Source: Faecalicatena contorta (GTDB taxonomy: Bacteria; Bacillota; Clostridia; Lachnospirales; Lachnospiraceae). From it: a stretch of DNA of 64,000 nucleotides. The stretch spans positions 1 through 64,000 of the forward strand of contig NZ_QGDS01000015.1 in assembly GCF_003149105.1 (NCBI RefSeq), written 5' to 3'. A program made the translations under genes and the position numbers. Shown one piece after another: positions 1-9,109 of the stretch. The stretch's first letter is position 1. Every line of letters begins with the position of its first letter. The notes beneath the pieces are model-generated. The model was given only the letters and a program-made list of their open reading frames with translations, was not told the DNA's origin and ran no database searches.

Positions 1-4
1 TATA

Positions 5-1887
5 GTGCGCCCGGCGGGCGCACGTTTCAACGGGTGTGAGTCCCGAGTCCGCCTGGTAGTAGGAAGGACATAGCCAATGGCAAGGGTGTTGTGGGTGACT
101 ACGAATCTGAAGGAAGCCGGATGGCAAATCTCTGGTCTGACGCACAGAAATCATATCAGGCTAAAATCGGGGGTAAGGCTGCTATACAAGTTGAAGCCCA
201 ATAACTACACGGAACCGATTGTGGTAAATATGGCAGATGGATGGAGAGAAGGAACGTGCGAGTACCCGGGGAGATCTGCATGATGCGCTCTGAAAGGAGT
301 AACTATTATCGCAAGGTAATACTGAACATGCAGAAGTCAGCAGAGGTCGTAGTAGTCGAGAGGTGAAGGACCGAATCAATAGGAGTCCCAAGTATAACCG
401 AGAAAGGAGGAATGGCTGATGAAGGCAGAAAACTCTGATAACAGAGACTGTCCGCAAAGAGATAGTGCGGAACATGAAGGGTATGCGGAAGTGCGTAGGT
501 CATTCCGCTCGATATGGAAAGAAAAGGACAGTGCACAGCCAGAACTCTTGGAGAAGATACTGTATAAGGACAACTTAAACAGAGCTTATAAAAGGGTGAA
601 GGCAAGCAAGGGAGCACCGGGAATTGACGGAATAAGCGTTGATGAGATAGGTGCATACCTACGGGATAATCAAGAAACCATTATCGAGAGGATATACAAG
701 GGGAAATATACACCCGACCCGGTAAGGGGCAAAGAAATCCCAAAAGCAGACGGTGGAATGCGAAAGCTTGGTATTCCAACAGTCAAAGACCGTATTTTTC
801 AGCAAGCCATTGCACAACAACTGATGCCGATTTATGAAGCGCAATTCTCGGATGGAAGCTTCGGTTATCGCCCGGGAAGAAATGCGAAAGATGCCATCAT
901 TAAGGTGAAGGAGTATGCAGAAGAGGGTTATCGCTATGCAGTATCAATTGACCTCTCGAGGTACTTTGACACCCTGAACCACGAATTATTGCTGAACATT
1001 CTTCGGAGAAATGTGAAGGATGAAAGAGTAATACAGTGGATTAAGAGGTACTTGAGGAGTGGTGTCCTGGAAGATGGAGTAGTCGTGGACACAGAGGAAG
1101 GTTCACCACAGGGTGGAAATCTGTCTCCACTACTGGCAAATGTTTATCTCAATGAGTTTGACCAAGAATTCCAAAAGAGAGGAGTTCCGTTCGTACGTTA
1201 TGCAGATGATATCGTTGTGTTGGCAAAGAGCGAAAGAGCCGCAAAGAGACTTTTGGAGACAAGCACGAATTATCTTGAAGGAAAGCTTAAGCTGACCGTA
1301 AACAAAGATAAAAGTCGTGTGGTCAGTGTGTTTGCAATCCGAAATTTTAAATTCCTTGGCTTCGCATTGGGAAGGAACGGGGAGGGTATATTTGTCCGAG
1401 TTCATCCGAAGTCATGGAAGAAGTTTAAATCCAAGCTGAAAGAGCTTTCTTCCCGAAGGTCTGTTCAGAGCATACGACCGGCATTGGAAAAGATAAAGGT
1501 ATATGCCAGAGGATGGCTTAACTATTACGGAACTGCAAGGATTAAAAATCCCATTGATGCCATCAACGGGTGGCTTTACCATCGGATTCGTATGTGTATT
1601 TGGAAACAATGGAAGAAACCGAAAACCAAGAAACGCAATCTGATGAAGCTTGGCATACCCGAATATTTTGCACACCAGGCGGCCAATAGCCGAAGGAAAT
1701 ACTGGTATGTATCGGGTATGGGTGCGGTCAACAGAGCATTAACAAAAGAAAGACTGATAAACAGTGGCTTTTATGACTTAGCCACAGCCTATCAGTCTGT
1801 GCACATCAACTATTGAAAGCGCCGTGTACCGAACGGTACGCACGGTGCTGTGAGAGGACGGCGGTTAGTCACTGCCTCCTACTCGAT
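5..1887 (+). mobile_element. Group II intron (ribozyme plus maturase gene)
   Basis: The left boundary is set by GTGCGCCC at base 5, the GUGYG-type 5' end of group II introns (Ll.LtrB starts with the same eight bases). The right part carries a domain V-like hairpin at about 1818-1850 (AGCGCCGTGTACC paired with GGTACGCACGGTGC across a GAAC-like loop), then a domain VI-like stem ending near CTACTCGAT at about 1887. The maturase gene lies between, in the domain IV position. Bases 1-418 are therefore structured intron RNA rather than protein-coding. The element looks intact and sits about 70 bp downstream of the VOC gene's 3' end, in intergenic DNA. The exact 3' end is uncertain by a few bases. 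Confidence 0.85.
419..1816 (+). CDS. ltrA: Group II intron reverse transcriptase/maturase
   Basis: Intron-encoded protein that splices its host RNA and copies it into DNA. The 465 aa show the usual reverse transcriptase blocks: the GIDGISVDE region near residue 70, the FGYRPGR block near 148, EEGSPQGGNLSPLLAN near 230, and the catalytic YADD in VRYADDIVVLAKS near 262. A maturase (X) domain follows, with the conserved ARGWLNYYG stretch. The C-terminus ends in a short basic region with no visible H-N-H endonuclease motif, so retrohoming would depend on other priming. The start ATG at 419 has AAAGGAGG eight bases upstream. The reading frame is uninterrupted, so the protein is probably active. 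Confidence 0.95.
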   Translation: MKAENSDNRDCPQRDSAEHEGYAEVRRSFRSIWKEKDSAQPELLEKILYKDNLNRAYKRVKASKGAPGIDGISVDEIGAYLRDNQETIIERIYKGKYTPDPVRGKEIPKADGGMRKLGIPTVKDRIFQQAIAQQLMPIYEAQFSDGSFGYRPGRNAKDAIIKVKEYAEEGYRYAVSIDLSRYFDTLNHELLLNILRRNVKDERVIQWIKRYLRSGVLEDGVVVDTEEGSPQGGNLSPLLANVYLNEFDQEFQKRGVPFVRYADDIVVLAKSERAAKRLLETSTNYLEGKLKLTVNKDKSRVVSVFAIRNFKFLGFALGRNGEGIFVRVHPKSWKKFKSKLKELSSRRSVQSIRPALEKIKVYARGWLNYYGTARIKNPIDAINGWLYHRIRMCIWKQWKKPKTKKRNLMKLGIPEYFAHQAANSRRKYWYVSGMGAVNRALTKERLINSGFYDLATAYQSVHINY

Positions 1888-1954
1888 TAAGCAGGAATAT
1901 AGTTTTTTATCTGTGCCAAACTGGACAGTTCAGTGAAAACACGCTGTTTTCCGT

Positions 1955-2323
1955 TTATTTTGAAGGAATAATCTCCAGCCAGTATCCGTCAGGGTCTTCA
2001 ATAAAATAGATACCCATTGAAGGATTTTCAAAACATACACAGCCCATCTCCTTATGCTTCGCAAATGCGGCATCGTAGTCATCTACTTTAAAGGCCAAAT
2101 GTATTTCGTTGTCACCAAGCTCATAAGGGCGGTTCATATCCCGCAGCCAGGTGAGCTCAAGAAGGTGGGACATTGTGCCGTCTCCCAGAAATGCGATGGT
2201 GAAACTGCCGTCATCTGCATCCTTTGTCCTGACAACCTCCAGGCCAAGGGCTTCTTTATAAAAATCAAGTGACTTCTGTAAATCATAAACGTTCAGATTA
2301 TTATGTGCAAATGTAAAATGCAT
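1955..2323 (-). CDS. VOC/glyoxalase I-like metalloprotein
   Basis: Small vicinal-oxygen-chelate protein of 122 aa with two beta-alpha-beta-beta-beta modules. Candidate metal ligands match the glyoxalase I spacing: His7, Glu56, His75 and Glu117. The substrate could be a methylglyoxal-thiol adduct (lactoylglutathione lyase type), but many VOC proteins have other roles. A longer start exists 15 bases upstream, but that ATG lies inside the GGAGG ribosome binding site, so the start at 2323 is preferred. It is transcribed towards the intron, apparently alone. Confidence 0.85.
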   Translation of the reverse strand: MHFTFAHNNLNVYDLQKSLDFYKEALGLEVVRTKDADDGSFTIAFLGDGTMSHLLELTWLRDMNRPYELGDNEIHLAFKVDDYDAAFAKHKEMGCVCFENPSMGIYFIEDPDGYWLEIIPSK

Positions 2324-2411
2324 ATTTTTTACCTCCATATCTTGTGAATTTATATGTTTAGTATATCATATAGGAAGAGATAAGAGCAAGACAAGATGTG
2401 CCAGAAAATCC

Positions 2412-2440
2412 TTGCATTCTGTTGTTTTCTGTGATATACT
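2412..2440 (+). promoter_or_regulatory. Promoter and leader of rpsB
   Basis: TTGCAT (2412-2417) and TATACT (2435-2440) are separated by exactly 17 bases, a strong vegetative promoter. The transcript would have a leader of about 120 nt before rpsB, containing a small perfect hairpin at 2490-2506 (GCCTGTT, loop TGG, AACAGGC). Ribosomal protein leaders often bind their own product; whether this one does is inference. Confidence 0.7.
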
Positions 2441-2565
2441 ACAAGCGTTGCAAAAAAACACGTGTGTGGATTTCTTTGACGGTGCCAAAGCCTGTTTGGA
2501 ACAGGCCGGTTTCAAAGAAGAATTTAAAACATGCGGAAGTCAAAAACCAAATGGAGGAAAGAAAC

Positions 2566-3315
2566 ATGAGCGTTATTTCAATGAAACAACTTTTAGAAGC
2601 AGGTGTTCATTTTGGACATCAGACTAGAAGATGGAACCCTAAAATGGCTCCATATATTTACACAGAGAGAAATGGTATCTATATCATCGACTTACAGAAG
2701 TCAGTAGGAATGGTTGATGATGCTTATCAGGCAATTGCAGATATTGCTGCAGATGGCGGTACAATTCTGTTTGTTGGAACAAAAAAGCAGGCGCAGGATG
2801 CAATCAAGACAGAGGCAGAACGCTGCAATATGTTTTATGTTAATGAAAGATGGCTGGGTGGTATGCTCACGAACTTTAAGACAATTCAGAGCAGAGTTCA
2901 GCGTTTAAAAGATATTGAGAGAATGTCCGAAGATGGAACATTTGACGTACTTCCTAAAAAAGAAGTAATTGAACTGAAAAAAGAGTGGGCTAAACTGGAG
3001 AAAAACCTGGGTGGAATCAAAGAAATGAAGAGAGTCCCAGATGCTATCTTTATTGTAGACCCGAAAAAAGAGAGAATTTGTGTTCAGGAAGCTCATACAT
3101 TGGGAATTCCGTTGGTTGGTATCTGTGATACAAACTGTGATCCGGAAGAATTGGATTTTGTAATCCCGGGTAACGATGATGCTATCAGAGCCGTTAAATT
3201 AATTGTTTCCAAAATGGCAGATGCTGTAATCGAAGTGAACCAGGGTGCAACAGGTGAAGATGAATATTATGAAGAAGCTGCAGAAGCAGTAGCTGGAGAG
3301 ACTGTAGAAGTATAA
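2566..3315 (+). CDS. rpsB: 30S ribosomal protein S2
   Basis: Ribosomal protein S2 of the small subunit, 249 aa, the usual length. The N-terminus [19 protein letters not shown] and the internal [18 protein letters not shown] segment are diagnostic. The start at 2566 is preferred over upstream in-frame starts because GGAGG lies nine bases before it and the protein then begins exactly as in the family. The C-terminal tail is acidic ([19 protein letters not shown]). It is followed by a hairpin and tsf, the standard bacterial order. Confidence 0.99.
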   Translation: MSVISMKQLLEAGVHFGHQTRRWNPKMAPYIYTERNGIYIIDLQKSVGMVDDAYQAIADIAADGGTILFVGTKKQAQDAIKTEAERCNMFYVNERWLGGMLTNFKTIQSRVQRLKDIERMSEDGTFDVLPKKEVIELKKEWAKLEKNLGGIKEMKRVPDAIFIVDPKKERICVQEAHTLGIPLVGICDTNCDPEELDFVIPGNDDAIRAVKLIVSKMADAVIEVNQGATGEDEYYEEAAEAVAGETVEV

Positions 3316-3330
3316 TAAGCATGTATGCAA

Positions 3331-3366
3331 AATGCTTCAGCCTGTGGGCACAGGCTGGGGCATTTT
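3331..3366 (+). terminator. Hairpin between rpsB and tsf
   Basis: AATGCTTCAGCCTGTG pairs with CACAGGCTGGGGCATT around a four-base loop and runs into TTTTT. This is a strong Rho-independent terminator or attenuator, which would lower tsf expression relative to rpsB. Confidence 0.8.
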
Positions 3367-3457
3367 TGGATAATGAATTATCTTTTGGTGTATACCGTAA
3401 TATATGTCCGTAAAAAACGGCAGACAGCATAAAAATATGAATAATGGAGGAATAATC

Positions 3458-4378
3458 ATGGCAATTACAGCAGGAATGGTAAAAGAATTAAGAGAAATGA
3501 CAGGTGCAGGAATGATGGACTGCAAAAAAGCTCTGACAGAAACAAACGGAGACATGGACGAAGCAGTTGAGTTCTTAAGAAAGAATGGACAGGCTAAAGC
3601 TGAGAAAAAGGCAGGAAGAATCGCAGCAGAAGGTGTCGTGAAAGCAATTGTAAAAGATGACAAAGTAGCAGCAATTGTAGAAGTAAACTCTGAGACAGAC
3701 TTTGTTGCTAAGAATGAAGAGTTCCAGAAGTTTGTTGACGCAGTTGTGAATCAGGCAGCAAATACAGATGCAGCAGACATAGATGCATTCCTGGCTGAAG
3801 CATGGGCTGAAGATACAACAAAAACTGTAAAAGATGCTTTAGTTGCGGAGGTTGCAGTAATTGGCGAGAATTTGAATATCAGAAGATTTGAAAAAATCGT
3901 AACAGACGGATGTGTTGTATCTTACATTCATGGCGGTGGACGTATCGGCGTTCTTGTAGAAGCTGACACAGATGTTGTAAACGATGAAATTAGAACATGC
4001 CTGAAGAATGTGGCTATGCAGATAGCAGCTATGTATCCGAAATATGTATCCCGTTCAGAAGTATCTCAGGAATACATGGATCATGAAAAAGAGATTCTGC
4101 TGGCTCAGGCTAAGTTAGAAAATCCAGAGAAACCAGAAAATATTATTGAAAAGATGATTATCGGACGTTTAAACAAAGAACTGAAAGAAGTATGCCTGTT
4201 AGATCAGGTTTATGTTCAGGACAGTGACCTGACAGTCGCTAAATATGTGGAAAAAGTAGGAAAAGAAAACAATGCTAATTTAGCAGTAAAGAAATTTGTC
4301 CGCTTTGAAACTGGTGAAGGTCTGGAGAAGAAACAGGAAGACTTTGCAGCAGAAGTCGCTGCTCAGATGGGACAATAA
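3458..4378 (+). CDS. tsf: Elongation factor Ts
   Basis: Guanine nucleotide exchange factor for EF-Tu, 306 aa. The N-terminal UBA-like region (VKELREMTGAGMMDCKKAL) and the following TDFVAKNEEF segment are signature stretches of the family. The start at 3458 follows GGAGG by seven bases; an upstream in-frame start lacks homology. It is separated from rpsB by 142 bp containing a terminator-like hairpin. Confidence 0.99.
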   Translation: MAITAGMVKELREMTGAGMMDCKKALTETNGDMDEAVEFLRKNGQAKAEKKAGRIAAEGVVKAIVKDDKVAAIVEVNSETDFVAKNEEFQKFVDAVVNQAANTDAADIDAFLAEAWAEDTTKTVKDALVAEVAVIGENLNIRRFEKIVTDGCVVSYIHGGGRIGVLVEADTDVVNDEIRTCLKNVAMQIAAMYPKYVSRSEVSQEYMDHEKEILLAQAKLENPEKPENIIEKMIIGRLNKELKEVCLLDQVYVQDSDLTVAKYVEKVGKENNANLAVKKFVRFETGEGLEKKQEDFAAEVAAQMGQ

Positions 4379-4392
4379 GCCTAAGTTTATAA

Positions 4393-4513
4393 AGCATTTG
4401 GAATCTTGGAAAAACAAGTTTAGAAAATGCATTTTTTGATAGTACAGCTAAATATATAGAATGAGATAAGCTCTTGCAAATGCCGTAAATGCGTTATTTG
4501 CAGGGGCTTTTAT
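4393..4513 (+). terminator. Terminator hairpins after tsf
   Basis: Two successive hairpins. The first (4394-4436) pairs GCATTT with AAATGC and ends in a T-run. The second (4468-4513) pairs AAGCTCTTGCAAAT with ATTTGCAGGGGCTT and ends in TTTTATT. The second is the stronger candidate for ending the rpsB-tsf transcript. Confidence 0.65.
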
Positions 4514-4721
4514 TATTGTTGTGTTAATACAACAGCCTCTTCCAATATTTTAAAATTAGGTTTATAGTTTATAATTCAACATCGATTTTATTTGTGTTTT
4601 TGTTAGAAAATAATCCATATAAATCTCCACTCCACAAGAATATAACATTACTAACACCATTATTATATTATAATAAGATCATTAACACCTATAGAATTAC
4701 TAGAAAATTTATGGTGAAATC

Positions 4722-4770
4722 ATTGACATTAGATAATATTATTGACATTAGATAATATTGAATATACAAT
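4722..4770 (+). promoter_or_regulatory. 19-bp tandem duplication with promoter
   Basis: The 19-mer ATTGACATTAGATAATATT occurs twice head to tail (4722-4740 and 4741-4759). The second copy supplies TTGACA at 4742-4747, which with TACAAT at 4765-4770 gives a 17-base spacer and a near-consensus promoter about 105 bp before the lipoprotein gene. The rest of the 4514-4875 gap is AT-rich with no visible gene. Confidence 0.65.
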
Positions 4771-4875
4771 AACAGAAAATGTACATACTTATTGAATTGC
4801 TAACATTCTATATGGTATACATGGGCAGTTATCTGTATAATCGGCTAGGAGAAGATTAGAAGAGGAGTTAGTGGT

Positions 4876-6399
4876 ATGAAGAAAAGAATCATTATGGTAG
4901 TCTTTGTTCTTATCGCTGGTATTGGTCTGGCAGCATGCGTAAAGACACCGGATGAAAAGGTAGTCGTGGATAAATCAAAAGGGCTGGCAAAAGAGAATAT
5001 CATCCCGAAAGAAGATAAGATTCCTAAAGATCTGGGGATTCCGGAACATTGGCAGGAGCCGATGGAGAAGAATGATGGTTTTGTTATTTTGACGGCGGAC
5101 TGTGATATTCAGATACCGGATATTTATAATACACCCGTATATTCTTATGAAAGAAAACACATGACAGATGAGCTGCTGAGCAAATTGTGTGACTACTTTT
5201 CCGATGGCGATAGATTATATGAAGACCCAGCTATGACGAAAAGCGAACTGAACAGGGAAAAAGATAAATTGCTCAACTATAAGGGAAGATGGCAAGGTTA
5301 TTCTGATGCAGGATACAAGCATCGTGTTTTGGAATACGAGGCAAAATTAGAGGAACTCATTGAGAAAGCGCCGGAAAAAAAAGAGGAGCATAAATACATA
5401 GATGCCGAACTTACGACAGTGCATCAGACAGAAATAGAATATGTCAAAGGCTATTGGTATGAGAAGGTGTGGTATGCCTGGTATCATGATACTGAGGAGA
5501 AGATTGGATTAACAGCAAGGATAGACAGGGGCAGAGAAGTTGACCCTATTGTTCGGGCGATAGATTTCAATGATAAGGTGGGAAGCAATACGGGATTCGT
5601 CTTCAGCCAGGGTACGTTTATCGATGAAAAACAACTGGAAAACGACTGGATGGTGCAGAAAGCCTTTGAAGGGAGAGATGAAGAATACCTGACTTATTTG
5701 ACGGGCAAGATGGAGCAGACGGTGGACGATACGTTTTCAGAAGAAGACGCTCTAAAGGAAGTCGAACAGATACTGAAGGACTTGTTGATAGAAGAATTTG
5801 CGGTTACAGATTGTGTGAAAGCAATCGGAACTATGGACAGTGAAAGCTGGGCGAGATTAGATGAAGAGGATCTTCCTCTGAGCGCGGGGTATTCTGTATA
5901 CCTCTCCTTAAAGGCCGGAGACCTTTTGGGATATCCATTTCCGTGGATATATCTTTATAATGATTTGCCGGAGACTACGTATACACCAACGTTTTTAACA
6001 GAGAGATTGCACATTATTATCACAAAAGAGGGTGTACAGAGATTTGAATGGGTCGATCTTTCAGAGAAAAAGGATACAATTGCTGAGAATACTAAATTAT
6101 TATCTTTTGATGAGATTAAGGTCAAACTTTTAGATCATCTGTTTTATACAGAGATTTCTGGCAGTGAAGAAACAGAAGGGTATACGAATACATATGATGT
6201 AAAAAATGTACAATTGCGGGCGGCAAATATTAATGCATATGAAGACCCTTCAGCTGCCTGGCTGGTTCCGGTATGGGTGATTGATGTAGATGGTATAACC
6301 GTTTACGAGAAAGCAGAGCAATCATGGGAGTTTAAATCAGGGATTACAACGGTTGTGCTGAATGCAATTGATGGTGGATATGTGACCATACAATTTTGA
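4876..6399 (+). CDS. Uncharacterised lipoprotein, 507 aa
   Basis: Secreted, membrane-anchored protein. A short positively charged N-terminus and hydrophobic stretch end in a lipobox (GLAAC, Cys21), so the mature protein is expected on the outer face of the membrane. The remainder is soluble, rich in acidic and aromatic residues, with no catalytic motif I recognise. It lies directly upstream of two ABC-2 permeases and an ATPase in the same orientation and is probably co-transcribed, which suggests a sensing or accessory role for that transporter. Related long lipoproteins occur in Lachnospiraceae beside similar ABC systems, but no function is established. Confidence 0.8.
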   Translation: MKKRIIMVVFVLIAGIGLAACVKTPDEKVVVDKSKGLAKENIIPKEDKIPKDLGIPEHWQEPMEKNDGFVILTADCDIQIPDIYNTPVYSYERKHMTDELLSKLCDYFSDGDRLYEDPAMTKSELNREKDKLLNYKGRWQGYSDAGYKHRVLEYEAKLEELIEKAPEKKEEHKYIDAELTTVHQTEIEYVKGYWYEKVWYAWYHDTEEKIGLTARIDRGREVDPIVRAIDFNDKVGSNTGFVFSQGTFIDEKQLENDWMVQKAFEGRDEEYLTYLTGKMEQTVDDTFSEEDALKEVEQILKDLLIEEFAVTDCVKAIGTMDSESWARLDEEDLPLSAGYSVYLSLKAGDLLGYPFPWIYLYNDLPETTYTPTFLTERLHIIITKEGVQRFEWVDLSEKKDTIAENTKLLSFDEIKVKLLDHLFYTEISGSEETEGYTNTYDVKNVQLRAANINAYEDPSAAWLVPVWVIDVDGITVYEKAEQSWEFKSGITTVVLNAIDGGYVTIQF

Positions 6400-6498
6400 T
6401 GTAACTGTGCCAGCAGACGATTTAAGCTGCATGTCTGAACTGTTACATATTTGATTCATATAAAATCTAAGAGAGATTGTGAAAGACAGGAGATGGGC

Positions 6499-7257
6499 AT
6501 GAAAAGAATATTCCAAATTGAATTTAAGCGAAGGTTTTATTCAGCGGGGTTTTATGTGAGTATTCTTCTACTGGTGGCTGCTGGTGCGATTGGCTCTTAC
6601 AGTACCGTAGAGTACATAAGGGATATGGGGCTGCCTAAAGGTGAAATCCGATTTATTGTTACAGTATATCAGGCGCTGTACTCGGAGGCATTTACTTTTA
6701 TATTGCCAATTGCATGTACATTGGTTGCAAGTGCCTCATATCTGGAAGATTTGCAGAGTGGCATTTTGCGTTATGTTATGCTTCGTACAACGAAGAAAAG
6801 ATATCGTTGGAGTAAGGTGATAAATTGTGCACTTTTTGGCATGTTTGTAATAGTTATTGCATTTCTATTGATGTTAGTCATATTTTTTACAGTATTTTTT
6901 CCAAATCATGGGGAGATACAGTATTTGAAAACTCTGGATATACCGTACATTTCTCAGTTTTTACAAAGGGTGGTTGTACTTGGACTCAATGGTTCATTTT
7001 ATGCTCTGCTGGGAGGTGCAATAGCAATTATTACCAATAATAAATATATGGCTTATGCGGCACCTTTTATCTTTTACTATGTGATATCAACACTGTTAGG
7101 AGCATACTTTACAGGTGCATATATCATCAATCCAAAAGAATGGCTGTTGGTGCGATTTTCATTGCCGGGGGTGATTTTGGCTATTCTGGCAGTTGTTAAT
7201 ATAATTGTTATCATTTGTTATTCTAAAATTATGGAGAGAAGATGCAAAAATGAGTAA
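6499..7257 (+). CDS. ABC-2 type transporter permease
   Basis: Integral membrane subunit of 252 aa with about six hydrophobic segments; the first spans roughly residues 15-35. The N-terminal IFQIEFKRRFYSAGFYV stretch is the typical cytosolic lead into ABC-2 permeases. The start at 6499 follows AGGAG by about six bases; an in-frame ATG lies six bases upstream. Its 3' end overlaps the next permease gene by eight bases, indicating translational coupling. The substrate is unknown. Confidence 0.8.
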   Translation: MKRIFQIEFKRRFYSAGFYVSILLLVAAGAIGSYSTVEYIRDMGLPKGEIRFIVTVYQALYSEAFTFILPIACTLVASASYLEDLQSGILRYVMLRTTKKRYRWSKVINCALFGMFVIVIAFLLMLVIFFTVFFPNHGEIQYLKTLDIPYISQFLQRVVVLGLNGSFYALLGGAIAIITNNKYMAYAAPFIFYYVISTLLGAYFTGAYIINPKEWLLVRFSLPGVILAILAVVNIIVIICYSKIMERRCKNE

Positions 7258-8134
7258 TGTACGGTTGGTATTTTCTATAACAAAACTAAATTTTCTGGGA
7301 TGGAAGAGAAATCCTAAAATAATTTCTGCATTTGTATTAGCTTTTGTTTTTTGCGTCATGCTTTCGGGGAGAGCGCTGACATTTGCGGGAAGTTACGGTA
7401 CAGTTATGCAGATATTTGAACCTTTTATATGGGCATTTGGAGATGCGCAATCCATACTTCTGGCATCTATGCTGCTAATCTTTTTTTTTATTGATATGCC
7501 GTTTATAAATGATGCCACACCTTACTATCTAATGCGTATAAACAGGGTGATTTGGGTCAGTGCACAGATACTGTATATCGTGTTGGTCACCATAATATAT
7601 ATGTCGTTTTTATTAATTACTTTCTGTTTGTTGTGTGCACCCATATCTTTTCCAGGCAATATGTGGAGTGAAACTGGAGCAATGCTAGGTTACTCGGGCG
7701 TAGGAACCGAAATCGCATTGCCTGCATCAGTAAAGACGATGGAAATGTCCAACCCTTATGCGTGTACTGCAACTATTTTTCTCTTAATGACACTGTATAC
7801 TTTACTTATAGCGACAATAATGATGGTATTTAATTTAATGAAGAACCGGTTTGGCGGAGTTCTAAGTGTATTTATCATTAACTTGTATGGCCTATTATTA
7901 AATCCTGAGTTTATTAGAAGAGTTTTAAAAATTCCTGAGACATTGCAGTATAAGAGCAATGTCATCAGTGGATGGATTTCTCCACTAAACCATGCGACAT
8001 ATTATATGCATAATTTTGGATATGATTTCCTGCCGAGGCTATGGCACAGCTATTTAATATTTGCGGTATTAATTTTGATTAATATTATAATAATTAAAAA
8101 GCTGGCAAAAAAATATCAATTTAATTTCTTGTAG
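7250..8134 (+). CDS. ABC-2 type transporter permease (second subunit)
   Basis: Membrane protein of 294 aa with about six predicted transmembrane segments. It overlaps the preceding permease by eight bases and is followed 20 bp later by the ATPase, so the three probably form one exporter with two different permease subunits. The start at 7250 has a GGAGAGAAG ribosome binding site. Systems of this layout include bacteriocin and lantibiotic immunity transporters, but nothing here fixes the substrate. Confidence 0.8.
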   Translation: MSNVRLVFSITKLNFLGWKRNPKIISAFVLAFVFCVMLSGRALTFAGSYGTVMQIFEPFIWAFGDAQSILLASMLLIFFFIDMPFINDATPYYLMRINRVIWVSAQILYIVLVTIIYMSFLLITFCLLCAPISFPGNMWSETGAMLGYSGVGTEIALPASVKTMEMSNPYACTATIFLLMTLYTLLIATIMMVFNLMKNRFGGVLSVFIINLYGLLLNPEFIRRVLKIPETLQYKSNVISGWISPLNHATYYMHNFGYDFLPRLWHSYLIFAVLILINIIIIKKLAKKYQFNFL

Positions 8135-8154
8135 AATATATGGGGAGGCCAAAG

Positions 8155-8799
8155 ATGGATAGTGCGATGATAACAATTGAAAATCTCAGAAAAATCTTTA
8201 ATGAGGAAGAAGTTTTAAAAGGGATTACATGTGAATTCACAAGAGGCGAAACCCATGCGGTAATCGGAAATAACGGGTCAGGGAAAAGCGTATTTTTTAA
8301 ATGTATCTGCGGGTTTATAGAGCCTACGGGGGGCCATATTATTGTGGATGGAAAAGAAGTGAGAAAGGACATAGACTTTCCAGAGTCAATCGGAGTCATC
8401 ATTGAAAGACCCGGATTTCTCCCTACATTGTCCGGGTTTAAAAACCTGCAATTGCTTGCGAAAATACGTCAGATTATTACAGATGAACAGGTGAAAGAAA
8501 CAATCCAAAAGGTAGGGCTGGATCCATCTTCCAAAAAGGCAGTTGCCAAATATTCTATGGGAATGATACAGCGGTTGGGGATTGCCCAGGCTATCATGGA
8601 AGATCCGGAAATTCTCATATTAGATGAACCTTTTAACGGATTGGATAAAGAAGGGGTAAAAGAAATCCGGGGGTTGCTCATGAGATTAAAGAATAAGGGT
8701 AAGACCATCTTTTTAACCAGCCATAACAGCGAAGATATTAAGCTGCTGGCTGACAAGGTATGGGAAATGGATGCAGGTCAATTAGTGAGGATAGAATAA
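8155..8799 (+). CDS. ABC transporter ATP-binding protein
   Basis: ATPase subunit of 214 aa that would drive the two adjacent permeases. Walker A is GNNGSGKS (residues 38-45), the signature is a variant YSMGMIQRLG, and Walker B is ILILDEPFNGLD with the catalytic Glu present. The H-loop His lies in LTSHNSED. The start at 8155 is chosen because GGGGAGG sits seven bases upstream; the ATG at 8140 lies just upstream of that ribosome binding site. The protein is short and lacks the C-terminal extension seen in many drug-export ATPases. Confidence 0.9.
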   Translation: MDSAMITIENLRKIFNEEEVLKGITCEFTRGETHAVIGNNGSGKSVFFKCICGFIEPTGGHIIVDGKEVRKDIDFPESIGVIIERPGFLPTLSGFKNLQLLAKIRQIITDEQVKETIQKVGLDPSSKKAVAKYSMGMIQRLGIAQAIMEDPEILILDEPFNGLDKEGVKEIRGLLMRLKNKGKTIFLTSHNSEDIKLLADKVWEMDAGQLVRIE

Positions 8800-8841
8800 T
8801 AGAATTGAATGATGGATATGCAAAAACATTCTGAATTTTCA

Positions 8842-8886
8842 ATCCCCGAGAAATCCCGTATTTACGGGGAATTCGGGGACTTTTAT
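8842..8886 (+). repeat. Dispersed hairpin repeat, copy 1 (short)
   Basis: ATCCCCGAG and AAATCCCGT pair with ACGGGGAATTCGGGGA, followed by TTTTATT. It resembles the hairpin half of the two longer copies at 14354 and 20455. It can act as a terminator for the ABC operon. Confidence 0.6.
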
Positions 8887-8900
8887 TATCATCCATTAAG

Positions 8901-8943
8901 AAAGTAATAATAGATATTACATAGGGAACGTGATATACTATTG
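8901..8943 (+). promoter_or_regulatory. Conserved extended -10 promoter element, copy A
   Basis: The block contains TAGATATTACATAGGGAAC followed by TGATATACT, an extended -10 (TGN-TATACT). Nearly the same block stands upstream of the antitoxin-fic operon (13376) and of the MFS gene (58214). Here it precedes only a decayed fic fragment and then the ABC exporter pair. Confidence 0.55.
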
Positions 8944-8960
8944 AGAATAGACAAAAGTTG

Positions 8961-9045
8961 ATTGCATTGTTAGGCAGTAGATGGATCCGTGGAGAGTTTG
9001 CTTTACACACTTGAAACGGGTTCATAAGTCCTGTTTGGATATACA
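8961..9045 (+). pseudogene. Remnant of a second Fic gene
   Basis: The stretch with CGTGGAGAGTTTGC and CACACTTGAAACGGGTTCAT matches the intact fic gene at about 13770-13850 (CGTGGAAAGTTTGA, CACACTTGAAACAAGTCCAT). In pieces it translates to a degenerate version of the RWTRGKFDFAHLKQVHKF segment, but a one-base deletion and a further gap break the frame. The antitoxin, the rest of fic and the HPF motif are missing. With the promoter-like block just upstream, this looks like the scar of a second antitoxin-fic locus. Confidence 0.65.
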
Positions 9046-9109
9046 TGAACTGGATATTGTTCTGCATTTACTAAAATATTTAAATTCCTAAAAACGAAAG
9101 GATTTCATC

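Noticed and set aside
77-283. 68-codon open frame in the intron 5' part
   Set aside because: It lies in the structured group II ribozyme, has no recognisable protein similarity and no convincing ribosome binding site.
2398-2565. In-frame N-terminal extension of rpsB
   Set aside because: It covers the promoter and leader. The family start and a good ribosome binding site are at 2566.
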